The notes beneath the pieces are model-generated. The model had not been told where the DNA came from. It searched no databases and saw only the letters and a program-made list of their open reading frames with translations. Positions 1 through 7,507 of a DNA stretch of 16,398 nucleotides are shown here, piece after piece (position 1 is the stretch's first letter; each line of letters begins with the position of its first letter). This DNA comes from UBA10003 sp964365025 (lineage in GTDB: Bacteria; Patescibacteriota; Patescibacteriia; Magasanikbacterales; UBA10003), in contig CAYIOJ010000021.1 of NCBI GenBank assembly GCA_964365025.1, positions 1 through 16,398 of the forward strand, read 5' to 3'. Made by a program: the position numbers and the translations under genes.

Positions 1-1
1 C

Positions 2-2968
2 GGCAACTACTGGCGCGACCACTTGCTCGGCTGTTTTTTGCGCCTCTGGATTTTGAATGATTTTGCTGACCTCGCTAATTGCTTTTTGCGCGTTTTGGCT
101 TATTTCTTTACCCACCTTCTTACTGATAAATTGCGCTTTTTCTCCTAAATTCTCCAACACATTTTGCGCGTTTTGCGCCAAAGACACTCCGGGCATAATT
201 ACATCTTTCAAAAGCGGCGGTATATAAAGCAATTCCGCGTCTGAATTGATTATCGTGCCATCAACATCTAATACTATCTTTTCAACCGCGTAGCCGTCTT
301 TTTCTATCTGCAATACATATTTGCCCGGCGGAACTAAAAATCCAAACCAACCGTCTTCTCCGGTAATTTGAGGATTACTCTGATAAAAATTGCCGGCTGA
401 CCAAAGTTCTTCATCTTGAAAAAGTAAAACATTGGCGCCGACTACCGGCTTTTTTTGACCAGCGACTTTTTCATAAATCTGGCCGTACGGCCTGACTTCC
501 AGCTGCCAACTAATAATATTTTTCGTTTGGTCGGAAAAATTTATCAAAAATACCGCCTGATAAACCCCGGCTATCGGCGGCGCACTGATTTCTGTTTGCC
601 ATTGGCCGTTTTGCAAATTAAACAAATATGAACCACCGGCGACATTTAAAATAATAGAATCGACTGATTTGGCGATCTTGGATTGCGGCAATATTATCCG
701 CAATCCCGCGCCAGTTAATATCCCAATATTAAATTTAGTCGGAATAACAATTTGTCCCTTGGCAATGGAAAAAAGAAAATCAAATAATTGCAATTCCGTG
801 ATGGCGCCAACACCGCCCGTGGCCGGAGCCGCTTCTCCAGTTTCGTTGTCGTCCTGCGGATTAACACAACCCAAATCATTGGGATAATCAATATAGCCAT
901 CGCTATCATTATCTGCCCCATCACTGCATTGTACGATGTCACCAATCAAAGGCGGCTGGCCTGCGCTTTGGGGTGTGGCTTGAGCCATGGCGCCAGAAGC
1001 CGCATTTTTATTCACATCCGCGGCAACAGCGATATAATAATAAGTTTTTCCGTTAATTATATTTTTCTTATCAATGTAAGAAATGGCTTGATTTTTTTTC
1101 CCAAAAATTGAAAAAAACTCTTCAATACTTTCAATCTGGCTCGTGGGATAATGGTCGGGGCTCCTTAATAACATTACTTTCCAAAAATCGCCGTCACTAG
1201 GATTCACCCAGCTTAAATATATTTTCTTATCTCCGCCTTGGGCCTGAAAATTACTAACATTGGCCGGCGGCATGGTATCTTTTGAAGTTTTAAATTGGCC
1301 TATCTCTGCCCCATTCTGCAGACCGACCGCTTGATTGCCAGCCTCATCAGTGGAGACAATTTTAAAATAATAAATTGAGTCTGGCGTAAGATCTGTTAGA
1401 TTAACAAAATGATTAGTGACAAAATCGGCGCTGGCTGACAGTGTACCCAGTTGTTGGGTCAATCCATAAGCAATTTGAGAATCAGCCAATTCATTAGTGT
1501 GCCAAATGATTTTAGCCGTATAAATACCCGACTCAACAACAATAGAAGTAATTATCGGCGGAGTAGTATCGGACGGTTGGCCGCCTTCTTGTAAAGTGGT
1601 AGCTGAAACGACGTTGGAAAGGGCTGACCAATTTAGCTTTTCATCCATTGCCTTAATGGCAAAATAATATTTAGTATTGGAAAACAATCCTGAAACTGTT
1701 ACTGATTGAAGCGAGCCGGCAACTTTGATGGCAGGCATACTAATAAACGAGCTGGCGCTGGACCAACTGGCTTCAGTGATAGGGGATGTGGAATATTTTA
1801 AATTATAACGAGTGGAGGTGCCGACATTGCCGTCATCACCCGACGCTGTCCATGAAAGAGCAACAGACGAAGTAGTGATTGTGCCCGCAGTCAAATCAGT
1901 AATGACTGAAGGAGGAATGGTGTCACCAGTTGGTGATGGAGGATTTCCTCCCCCGCCGCCACCGCCGCCCGTACTCACAGTGTATTCGCCTGAAACAGTG
2001 GTCGTGCCGGAAGTGGACGTGGATGCGGCCAAAACATAATTAGACAGAAAAATAATAATCAACGCCAAAATGAACATGATTATTTTTTTTCTAGCCAAAC
2101 GCGTAGCGACAAAAATAAGAAACAGCAAAACAATCAATCCCAAAATCTTTGAGCCTATCGCTTCCGGCCAAAGCCAAAAACTCGTCTTGCCAATCAACTC
2201 TTGCTGTGATTCACCATAAATCAAACGCATTTTTGCTGAATACGGCCCGGGCCAAAGAGAGACCCCGCCCCATCTGGCAAAAAATTGCCGCTGGCTCTGC
2301 GGCATCACTGACGCCCCCTGCACATTAACCGGCAACTCACCGACTTTTTTGCCGCGCCAATTTATTATTTCTATGATACCGCCCGGTTTCAGGTGCACAT
2401 TGCCGCTATTTTCCAAACGCAATAAAAAATCAATCGGCCGATCGGCCCCAACCTTCTGAAATGAAACTAATTTTGCTTCTTCTTTAATATCGCCTTTAAT
2501 TTTAAAAAGAAAAAGCGAGGCCAATCGCGAATTAACACCGATGCCCGCGTTTTTGCCAACCTGTTCCGCCCATAAAATAGCGGCATAATGGCCCCCTGGC
2601 TCGGCCAAAGCCGAAATTTTTATCGTGGCAAAAAACTCTTTTTTTTCTCCGGATTTCAAAGTAATTTTTTTAAACGGCAAAAAAATCCATCGCGCCGCGC
2701 CAAAAGGATTGGCATCACCTAAAAATTGAGGTGCATTGGTTCCTGATTGCGGCTTGAAATTCTCTGTACGTGGATAAATTGTAAGTATCTGCTCCGTTTC
2801 ATTATAAAGCCCAATTTTTTGCACCAATGTTTCGCCCGGCGCCCCTGTTACCTCCACCAAAGCGGGAACAATAGTAAGCGCGTCAGATTTTTTTATGTTT
2901 ATAAAAAAAATAACTAATAACAAAATCGGCAAGGAAAAAATCAACAAAATTTTTTTAGCTCTCAACAT
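2..2968 (-). CDS. Large surface protein: DUF916-like domain, two membrane segments, FN3 repeats (C-terminus cut by edge)
   Basis: One open frame runs from an ATG at 2968 past the left edge (at least 989 residues, no stop). Order: N-terminal signal/anchor (residues about 5-25); beta-rich region to about 265 resembling DUF916/WxL-partner proteins (a TIVPALVEV start, an 'EPGGHYAAILWAEQ' core); a membrane segment at about 272-290 followed by RLARKK; a second hydrophobic stretch at 298-315 that looks like a signal peptide (MFILALIIIFLSNYVLA); a Gly8 tract near 335; three fibronectin-III-like domains at about 345-665; a DNDSDGYIDYPNDLGC motif near 687; a carboxypeptidase-regulatory-like beta domain at about 820-900; and an Ala/Gln/Lys-rich, probably helical stretch to the edge. 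It is likely displayed on the cell surface, with both large halves outside. It starts 18 bp after the secreted protein gene, so the two are probably co-transcribed. Domain names are by eye; no catalytic function is claimed. Confidence 0.85.
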   Translation of the reverse strand, partial: MLRAKKILLIFSLPILLLVIFFINIKKSDALTIVPALVEVTGAPGETLVQKIGLYNETEQILTIYPRTENFKPQSGTNAPQFLGDANPFGAARWIFLPFKKITLKSGEKKEFFATIKISALAEPGGHYAAILWAEQVGKNAGIGVNSRLASLFLFKIKGDIKEEAKLVSFQKVGADRPIDFLLRLENSGNVHLKPGGIIEIINWRGKKVGELPVNVQGASVMPQSQRQFFARWGGVSLWPGPYSAKMRLIYGESQQELIGKTSFWLWPEAIGSKILGLIVLLFLIFVATRLARKKIIMFILALIIIFLSNYVLAASTSTSGTTTVSGEYTVSTGGGGGGGGNPPSPTGDTIPPSVITDLTAGTITTSSVALSWTASGDDGNVGTSTRYNLKYSTSPITEASWSSASSFISMPAIKVAGSLQSVTVSGLFSNTKYYFAIKAMDEKLNWSALSNVVSATTLQEGGQPSDTTPPIITSIVVESGIYTAKIIWHTNELADSQIAYGLTQQLGTLSASADFVTNHFVNLTDLTPDSIYYFKIVSTDEAGNQAVGLQNGAEIGQFKTSKDTMPPANVSNFQAQGGDKKIYLSWVNPSDGDFWKVMLLRSPDHYPTSQIESIEEFFSIFGKKNQAISYIDKKNIINGKTYYYIAVAADVNKNAASGAMAQATPQSAGQPPLIGDIVQCSDGADNDSDGYIDYPNDLGCVNPQDDNETGEAAPATGGVGAITELQLFDFLFSIAKGQIVIPTKFNIGILTGAGLRIILPQSKIAKSVDSIILNVAGGSYLFNLQNGQWQTEISAPPIAGVYQAVFLINFSDQTKNIISWQLEVRPYGQIYEKVAGQKKPVVGANVLLFQDEELWSAGNFYQSNPQITGEDGWFGFLVPPGKYVLQIEKDGYAVEKIVLDVDGTIINSDAELLYIPPLLKDVIMPGVSLAQNAQNVLENLGEKAQFISKKVGKEISQNAQKAISEVSKIIQNPEAQKTAEQVVAPVVA

Positions 2969-2986
2969 ATCAAAACCTTATCGGTT

Positions 2987-3649
2987 CTAGTAATTAGCCG
3001 TAGTCGTAAAAGTTACTATATGACTGTAAGTGCCGGCCGCGGTGGCCGAGCCGACCGAAGCCTTATAAGCAATCGTGGTTTGCTCATTAATAGCTAAGGT
3101 GGAAGTAGAAGCAATCGTCTGGGAACTGCTGGTGATGGCAGTATCTGAATTATTCATTTGACCGGCATTGCCCGAGGTGCGAATGCCATATTCTTCAGAA
3201 CCGGCAGCCACTGCGCCATCGCTGACATCATTAATATCATTACTGCCCGAGCGCAAATTACCGTCTTCAGTAATTGTAGCCGTATATCCTGTCGGGGAAT
3301 TGGTGGTAATAGTCAAAATTTGACTTGCTGAAGAAACAATAGAGGTGCCTAGCGAGCCCAAAGAGACGGAACTGGCAGATAACGACGCTGATAAAGCCGC
3401 GCCCGAAGCCGCGGCCTGAAAACCGGCCTCCACAATATAGTTAGTGCTGGTGCTTTGCGTGGCCTGGACACCGGAAGATCCGCCGATCGTATCAAAAACC
3501 TTATAATTAGTCGAAGTGCTCAAATCTCCTCCCACGCTGATTGTATCTACCTGCAGAGCGAAGTTTTCAGAAGACATGGAAGCAGAGCCTGCCACCAACG
3601 GGAAATTTAAAGCTAAAACCAACACGCCAAGCCAAAAAAAATATTTCAT
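2987..3649 (-). CDS. Secreted Ser/Thr/Ala-rich beta protein, WxL-like in context
   Basis: The product is 220 residues from the ATG at 3649. An upstream in-frame start at 3676 is rejected because the polA terminator and this gene's own -10 box lie in between. Residues 1-23 form a clear signal peptide (MKYFFWLGVLVLALNFPLVAGSA). The mature protein is almost all small polar residues, with few charges. It contains two related units ending in STSTNY, the second followed by IVEAGF, a pattern I recall from CPR secreted proteins. The second half (about 100-220) alternates hydrophobic and Ser/Thr residues as in a beta sandwich (LTITTNSPTGYTATI, then AGTYSHIVTFTTTANY at the C-terminus). There are no cysteines and no membrane anchor, so it is probably exported and held non-covalently. 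The next gene encodes a DUF916-like membrane protein, which suggests a WxL-like partnership. Family unassigned. Confidence 0.85.
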   Translation of the reverse strand: MKYFFWLGVLVLALNFPLVAGSASMSSENFALQVDTISVGGDLSTSTNYKVFDTIGGSSGVQATQSTSTNYIVEAGFQAAASGAALSASLSASSVSLGSLGTSIVSSASQILTITTNSPTGYTATITEDGNLRSGSNDINDVSDGAVAAGSEEYGIRTSGNAGQMNNSDTAITSSSQTIASTSTLAINEQTTIAYKASVGSATAAGTYSHIVTFTTTANY

Positions 3650-3655
3650 AATTTT

Positions 3656-3664
3656 ATTATACCA
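3656..3664 (-). promoter_or_regulatory. Extended -10 promoter of the secreted protein gene
   Basis: On the minus strand TGGTATAAT occupies 3664-3656: a perfect TATAAT with an upstream TGn extension. Only six bases (AAAATT) separate it from the ATG at 3649, so the transcript would be leaderless or nearly so. The -35 position holds only TTTAAA, so activity would depend on the extended -10. It abuts the T-tract of the polA terminator. Confidence 0.65.
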
Positions 3665-3693
3665 AAAATCCGCCACCGTTTAAATGGCGACGG
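3663..3693 (-). terminator. Rho-independent terminator of polA
   Basis: On the minus strand an 8-bp stem (CCGTCGCC with GGTGGCGG, including two G-U wobbles) encloses an 8-base loop and is followed by ATTTTTGG. It lies 15 bp past the polA stop and directly before the next promoter. Confidence 0.75.
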
Positions 3694-3708
3694 ATTCTTA
3701 AATTCATT

Positions 3709-6327
3709 TCATGCCTTCCCCCAGCTCGCGCCAATATATGTATCCACTCTTACCGGCACGCGCAATTTAATCACATTCTCCATAACGGCCTGAATCTCCG
3801 CGCTCACTGTGTCGGCCAGTCCATCCACAACTTCCAACACCAATTCATCATGCACTTGCAAAAGCAAACGCGCGGAATCGCCATACTTTTCTGTCAACAA
3901 TTTATCCACTTCAATCATAGCCATTTTCATCAAATCAGCCGCCGTGCCCTGCACAGGCGCGTTAATGGCCATCCGTTCGGCAGACGAGCGCAACATTGGA
4001 ATACCGCTATTTATTTCCGGCAAATACCGCCACCGGCCCAACAATGTTTCCACATAGCCCAGTGAATGCGCCAGGGCCTTGGTCTCATCTAAAAACTTTT
4101 TAACATCTTTGAAAACTTCAAAATATTTGGCAATAAAATCCTTGGCTTCGGCAAAAGAAATTCCCGTGCTCTCGGCCAAACTGTGCGGCCCCATTCCATA
4201 AATTATGCCGAAATTAATGGCTTTGGCTGATTGGCGCATTTCCGGCGTTACTTTGTCCGGTTCCACTTCATTGATTTTTGCCGCGGTCATTTTATGAATA
4301 TCCTCTCCTTTTTTAAAAATCTCAATCATTTCTTTATCATTGGCAAGAGATGCCACTACGCGCAATTCAATCTGCGAATAATCCGCGCTGATCAATTTAC
4401 AGCCATTTTCAGCGATAAAACATTGGCGAATTTCTTTTCCCAAATCGCCGCGAATGGGAATATTTTGCATATTTGGTTCAGACGACGACAATCGCCCAGT
4501 GGCTGTCACAGCTTGATTAAAAGTCGTGTGCACGCGGCCTTTATTATCCAACAATGTCGGCAAAACATCAACATAAGTATTTTGCAACTTGGCAATTTCC
4601 CGATATTCGGAAATCAAATCAATAATCGGATGCAATCCGCGCATTTTTTCCAACTCTGACGCGGCCGTGGACAAACCGGTTTTGCCTTTTCTAATGCCTT
4701 CAACCGGAATTTTTAATTTTTCAAATAAAATTTCTTTCAGTTGCTGGGGCGAGGCAATGTTAAACTCCTGTCCGGCCAGTTCAAAAATTTTCTTACTTGT
4801 TGTTTGTTCTATTTTTTTCAATTTTTGCGATAACTTTTCCAAATGTTTAGCATCAACTTTAATGCCCACCTCTTCCATTCTGGCCAAAACCGGCATCAAA
4901 GGAGCTTCAATTTTTTCATATAGATTTAAAAATCCTTTTTGCTCTAATTCAACAGTTAATTTTTCCCCAATCTGCCAAATACAAACGACTTTTTGCCCCA
5001 AACCACTTAAATCAGCGCCAAATAAACTGATTTGTTCGCCATCAGGCAATTCCTGTCCTAAATACCGCAAAGCCAAGGCGCGCAAATCATGACTGCGCGT
5101 GCCCGGATCCAACACATAGTCCATTATCATTACATCACGCAACTGACCAACCAATTCTACTTGATGTTTTTTTAAAATTTCGCCCGCTCGTTTAAAATCA
5201 TGGCCGATTATTTGAGTTGTCCAAACCAAATCACGCGCAAAATTCACTGACACATGATAAATTTTTTCTCCGTCACAGGTCAATAACAATCCAAATAATT
5301 TTGCTTTTAATCCGGACTGCCCATCATCGGATAAATATATTGCCGCGCGACCGGCTTTTTTAATTTTTTTGTTCAAATCTTCCATTTCAGCCGCTTTTTT
5401 AATTTCAATAATTTCTAACTTTTTCTTCTCCTGTTTTTTGCTCTCCACCTCAACGCCGCCATCCACATTATCCAGCCGTTTTAAAAGCGACCCAAACTCC
5501 CACTCAACCAATAGTTCGCGCGTGATTGTATTATTGTAATCCTTTAATCCGCAGTTGGACAATTTAAAATCAATCGGCACATCTTTTATCAATGTCACCA
5601 AGTGTTTGCTAAACAAAGCGTCCTTTTCTCCTGATTTTAATTTGGCAATAACTGACGGGCTGATTTTCTCACCCGCCAACTTATCAATTTTTTCATAAAT
5701 TTTTTCAAGCGACCCGAATTTTTTTATCAACTCGCCGGCAGTTTTTTCACCAATGCCTTTAACTCCCAAAATATTGTCGCTCGGGTCGCCGCGAAGCGCT
5801 TTATAATCAATCATTTGCTCTGGTTTCAAACCATATCTTTCCAGCACAGCCGCGATATCATATACCACAATGTCATTAACGCCTTTTTTCATGGTATAAA
5901 TTTTTGTTTTATCATTTACCAACTGCAAAGTATCCATGTCGCCGGTCACAATCAAATTTTCACCCTTATTTTGTGTCGCGAGAGTGGCAATAATATCATC
6001 GGCTTCAAAACCCTCTTTTTCAAAAACTGAAATGTTCATGGCGCGCAATAAATCTTTAACTTGAACCATCTGGTCATACAATTCCTGCGGCTGTTTAATT
6101 CGTTTGGCTTTGTATTCCTTGTATTCTTGGTGCCGAAAAGTCGGCGCTTTTAAATCAAAAGCCACAGCCGCGTAATCCGGTTTTAATTCTTTAATCGCGC
6201 GCAAAAGAATGCTTGTAAAACCATACACGGCATTTAAAATCAGCCCCTTTTTATTCGTAAGGGGCGGAATGGCATGAAAAGCGCGATGCACAATCGCGTT
6301 GCCGTCAATGATAATAAATTTGGACAT
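3709..6327 (-). CDS. polA: DNA polymerase I, proofreading domain apparently degenerate
   Basis: This 872-residue product is the gap-filling and primer-removing polymerase of replication and repair. Residues 1 to about 290 are the 5'-3' flap nuclease: IIDGN at 5-9, the acidic segments FEADDIIATL and GDMDTLQLV, and a helix-hairpin-helix near GDPSDNILGVKGIGEKTAG. Residues about 305-475 align with the 3'-5' exonuclease fold, but the DxE metal motif is replaced by AIYLSDD, so proofreading is probably lost, as in Taq polymerase. The C-terminal polymerase domain is intact: TATGRLSSSEPNMQNIP, motif A DYSQIELR (Asp near 648), motif B RQSAKAINFGIIYG (near 700), motif C VHDELVLEV (near 826). The length is normal for the family. 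The ATG at 6327 gives the canonical MSKFIIIDGN start; no Shine-Dalgarno site is evident. A terminator follows the gene. Confidence 0.97.
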   Translation of the reverse strand: MSKFIIIDGNAIVHRAFHAIPPLTNKKGLILNAVYGFTSILLRAIKELKPDYAAVAFDLKAPTFRHQEYKEYKAKRIKQPQELYDQMVQVKDLLRAMNISVFEKEGFEADDIIATLATQNKGENLIVTGDMDTLQLVNDKTKIYTMKKGVNDIVVYDIAAVLERYGLKPEQMIDYKALRGDPSDNILGVKGIGEKTAGELIKKFGSLEKIYEKIDKLAGEKISPSVIAKLKSGEKDALFSKHLVTLIKDVPIDFKLSNCGLKDYNNTITRELLVEWEFGSLLKRLDNVDGGVEVESKKQEKKKLEIIEIKKAAEMEDLNKKIKKAGRAAIYLSDDGQSGLKAKLFGLLLTCDGEKIYHVSVNFARDLVWTTQIIGHDFKRAGEILKKHQVELVGQLRDVMIMDYVLDPGTRSHDLRALALRYLGQELPDGEQISLFGADLSGLGQKVVCIWQIGEKLTVELEQKGFLNLYEKIEAPLMPVLARMEEVGIKVDAKHLEKLSQKLKKIEQTTSKKIFELAGQEFNIASPQQLKEILFEKLKIPVEGIRKGKTGLSTAASELEKMRGLHPIIDLISEYREIAKLQNTYVDVLPTLLDNKGRVHTTFNQAVTATGRLSSSEPNMQNIPIRGDLGKEIRQCFIAENGCKLISADYSQIELRVVASLANDKEMIEIFKKGEDIHKMTAAKINEVEPDKVTPEMRQSAKAINFGIIYGMGPHSLAESTGISFAEAKDFIAKYFEVFKDVKKFLDETKALAHSLGYVETLLGRWRYLPEINSGIPMLRSSAERMAINAPVQGTAADLMKMAMIEVDKLLTEKYGDSARLLLQVHDELVLEVVDGLADTVSAEIQAVMENVIKLRVPVRVDTYIGASWGKA

Positions 6328-6511
6328 AAAATGGGACAGCTCGGCAAATGTTTTTCTTCGCTCGGATAAACTCGCCTAGCCCTTCGGGCTACCGGCCTCG
6401 GCATTCCCCGGCCTTAGCCATAGCAGAATGTCTCGGCCTGGCTCAAACATACCTGCCTGCCGGCAGGCAGGTCCTCGTTTCAGAAAAACACATTGCCTCC
6501 GCTGTCCAAAA
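6328..6511. other. GC-rich, hairpin-dense spacer between fba and polA
   Basis: This 184-bp spacer is clearly richer in G and C than the genes around it and is full of inverted repeats: TAGCCC/GGGCTA with a 3-base loop (6377-6391), GGCTA and TAGCC arms flanking paired CCGG blocks (6387-6419), and a 22-bp palindrome (6451-6472). No T-tract follows the hairpins on the minus strand, so none is a classical intrinsic terminator. Short frames across it on both strands encode only low-complexity peptides made by the palindrome. I see no convincing promoter for polA here. Confidence 0.6.
6451..6472. repeat. 22-bp perfect palindrome (REP-like)
   Basis: The left half is ACCTGCCTGCC and the right half is its exact reverse complement, GGCAGGCAGGT. 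The unit has no spacer and stops pairing at the next base on each side. From memory, the same core often appears between and at the ends of genes in CPR genomes, where it yields spurious 'ACRQAG' or 'TCLPAG' peptides. It occurs once in this window. It could be a mobile REP-type element, a protein site or an RNA hairpin. Confidence 0.75.
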
Positions 6512-7489
6512 TTAGACCCTCCCCGCGCTGCCGAGCACCTCTTTGTTTTTGCGCGCGTACATTTCTTTGAGCGCCTCGCGAGCCGGACCAAGATATTTGC
6601 GCGGGTCAACCACTTTTTTATCTTCCATTAAAATTTTTCTGATAACTCCGGTCATAACCAGCCGGCCATCAGAGTCAATGTTGATTTTGCAAACTGCCGA
6701 CTTGGCCGCTTCGCGCAATTGCTCTTCCGGAATGCCAATGGCGGCTGCCAAATCACCGCCGTATTTATTCACCATGGCCACATATTCTTGTGGAATTGAA
6801 GAAGACCCGTGCAAAACAATGGGAAAACCCGGAATCTTCTTTTCAATTTCGGCCAGAATATCCAGCCGAATTTTCGGGTTCGTTCCCGGCTTGAATTTAT
6901 ACACCCCGTGCGAAGTGCCGATGGAAATCGCCAAAGAATCCACATTGGTTTTTTTTACAAAATCCTCCACATCTTCCGGTTTGGTATAATGGCTGGCATC
7001 GGAGGAAACCTCGTCTTCCACTCCTTTCAATACTCCCAGTTCTCCCTCCACGGTCACATCAAATTGACGCGCGTATTCCACCACTTTTTTCGTTACTGCG
7101 ACATTTTCTTCATAAGACAGAGCAGAACCGTCAATCATCACTGAAGAAAATCCATTATCAATGCAGGATTTGCAAATTTCAAAATCAGCTCCGTGATCCA
7201 AATGCAGGGCTACTGGTATTTCTTTCAGACCCTTTGCCGCGGCCATTCGCTTCATCATCTCCACACTGCCTTGCCCCATGTATCGTAGCATGGTTTCATC
7301 CGCGTATTCGCGCGCGCCTTTGGAAATCTGCAAAATCACCGGCGACTGCGTTTCCAAACAAGCGAGAATAATCGCCTGCAACTGTTCCATATTGTTAAAA
7401 TTGTACGCCGGCACGGCATAGTTGCCGGCCATGGCTTTGGCAAACATCTCGCGAGTGTTCACAAAGCCGAGGGTTTTGTATGAGAGCAT
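6512..7489 (-). CDS. fba: Class II fructose-bisphosphate aldolase
   Basis: The 325-residue zinc-dependent aldolase interconverts fructose 1,6-bisphosphate with glyceraldehyde 3-phosphate and dihydroxyacetone phosphate. Visible family landmarks: YAVPAYNFNNMEQ (24-36), catalytic Asp98 and zinc ligand His99 in LHLDHGAD, VEGELG with Glu150, zinc ligand His194 in GTSHGVYKF, zinc ligand His227 in VLHGSS, and the substrate-binding KINIDSD (268-274). The length is typical, and the protein ends in the usual GSAGRV-type tail. The start at 7489 lies only 18 bp after the pfk stop with no Shine-Dalgarno site, so pfk and fba are probably one transcription unit encoding consecutive glycolytic steps. Confidence 0.97.
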   Translation of the reverse strand: MLSYKTLGFVNTREMFAKAMAGNYAVPAYNFNNMEQLQAIILACLETQSPVILQISKGAREYADETMLRYMGQGSVEMMKRMAAAKGLKEIPVALHLDHGADFEICKSCIDNGFSSVMIDGSALSYEENVAVTKKVVEYARQFDVTVEGELGVLKGVEDEVSSDASHYTKPEDVEDFVKKTNVDSLAISIGTSHGVYKFKPGTNPKIRLDILAEIEKKIPGFPIVLHGSSSIPQEYVAMVNKYGGDLAAAIGIPEEQLREAAKSAVCKINIDSDGRLVMTGVIRKILMEDKKVVDPRKYLGPAREALKEMYARKNKEVLGSAGRV

Positions 7490-7507
7490 AAAAATTAAAA
7501 TTAATTA

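Noticed and set aside
715..2039. Several 70-110 codon frames in other frames or on the plus strand (669-887, 715-945, 788-1111, 1812-2039)
   Set aside because: They are shadows of the long minus-strand surface-protein gene, whose frame gives clear fibronectin-type sequence throughout.
3650..3676. Upstream ATG at 3676 for the secreted protein
   Set aside because: It places the start within the polA terminator and ahead of the gene's own -10 box; the ATG at 3649 begins directly with a signal peptide.
4231..5092. Plus-strand frames of 142 and 167 codons opposite polA
   Set aside because: They lie antisense to conserved polymerase motifs, with no recognisable domains or ribosome sites.
6440..6500. 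Mini-gene of 16 codons starting after GGAGG downstream of fba
   Set aside because: The spacing to ATG is only about three bases and the peptide is mostly palindrome-derived.
6376..6631. Open frames on both strands crossing the hairpin island, encoding 'PACRQAG' peptides
   Set aside because: They are produced by the palindrome, overlap the fba end, and have no protein-like character or start signals.
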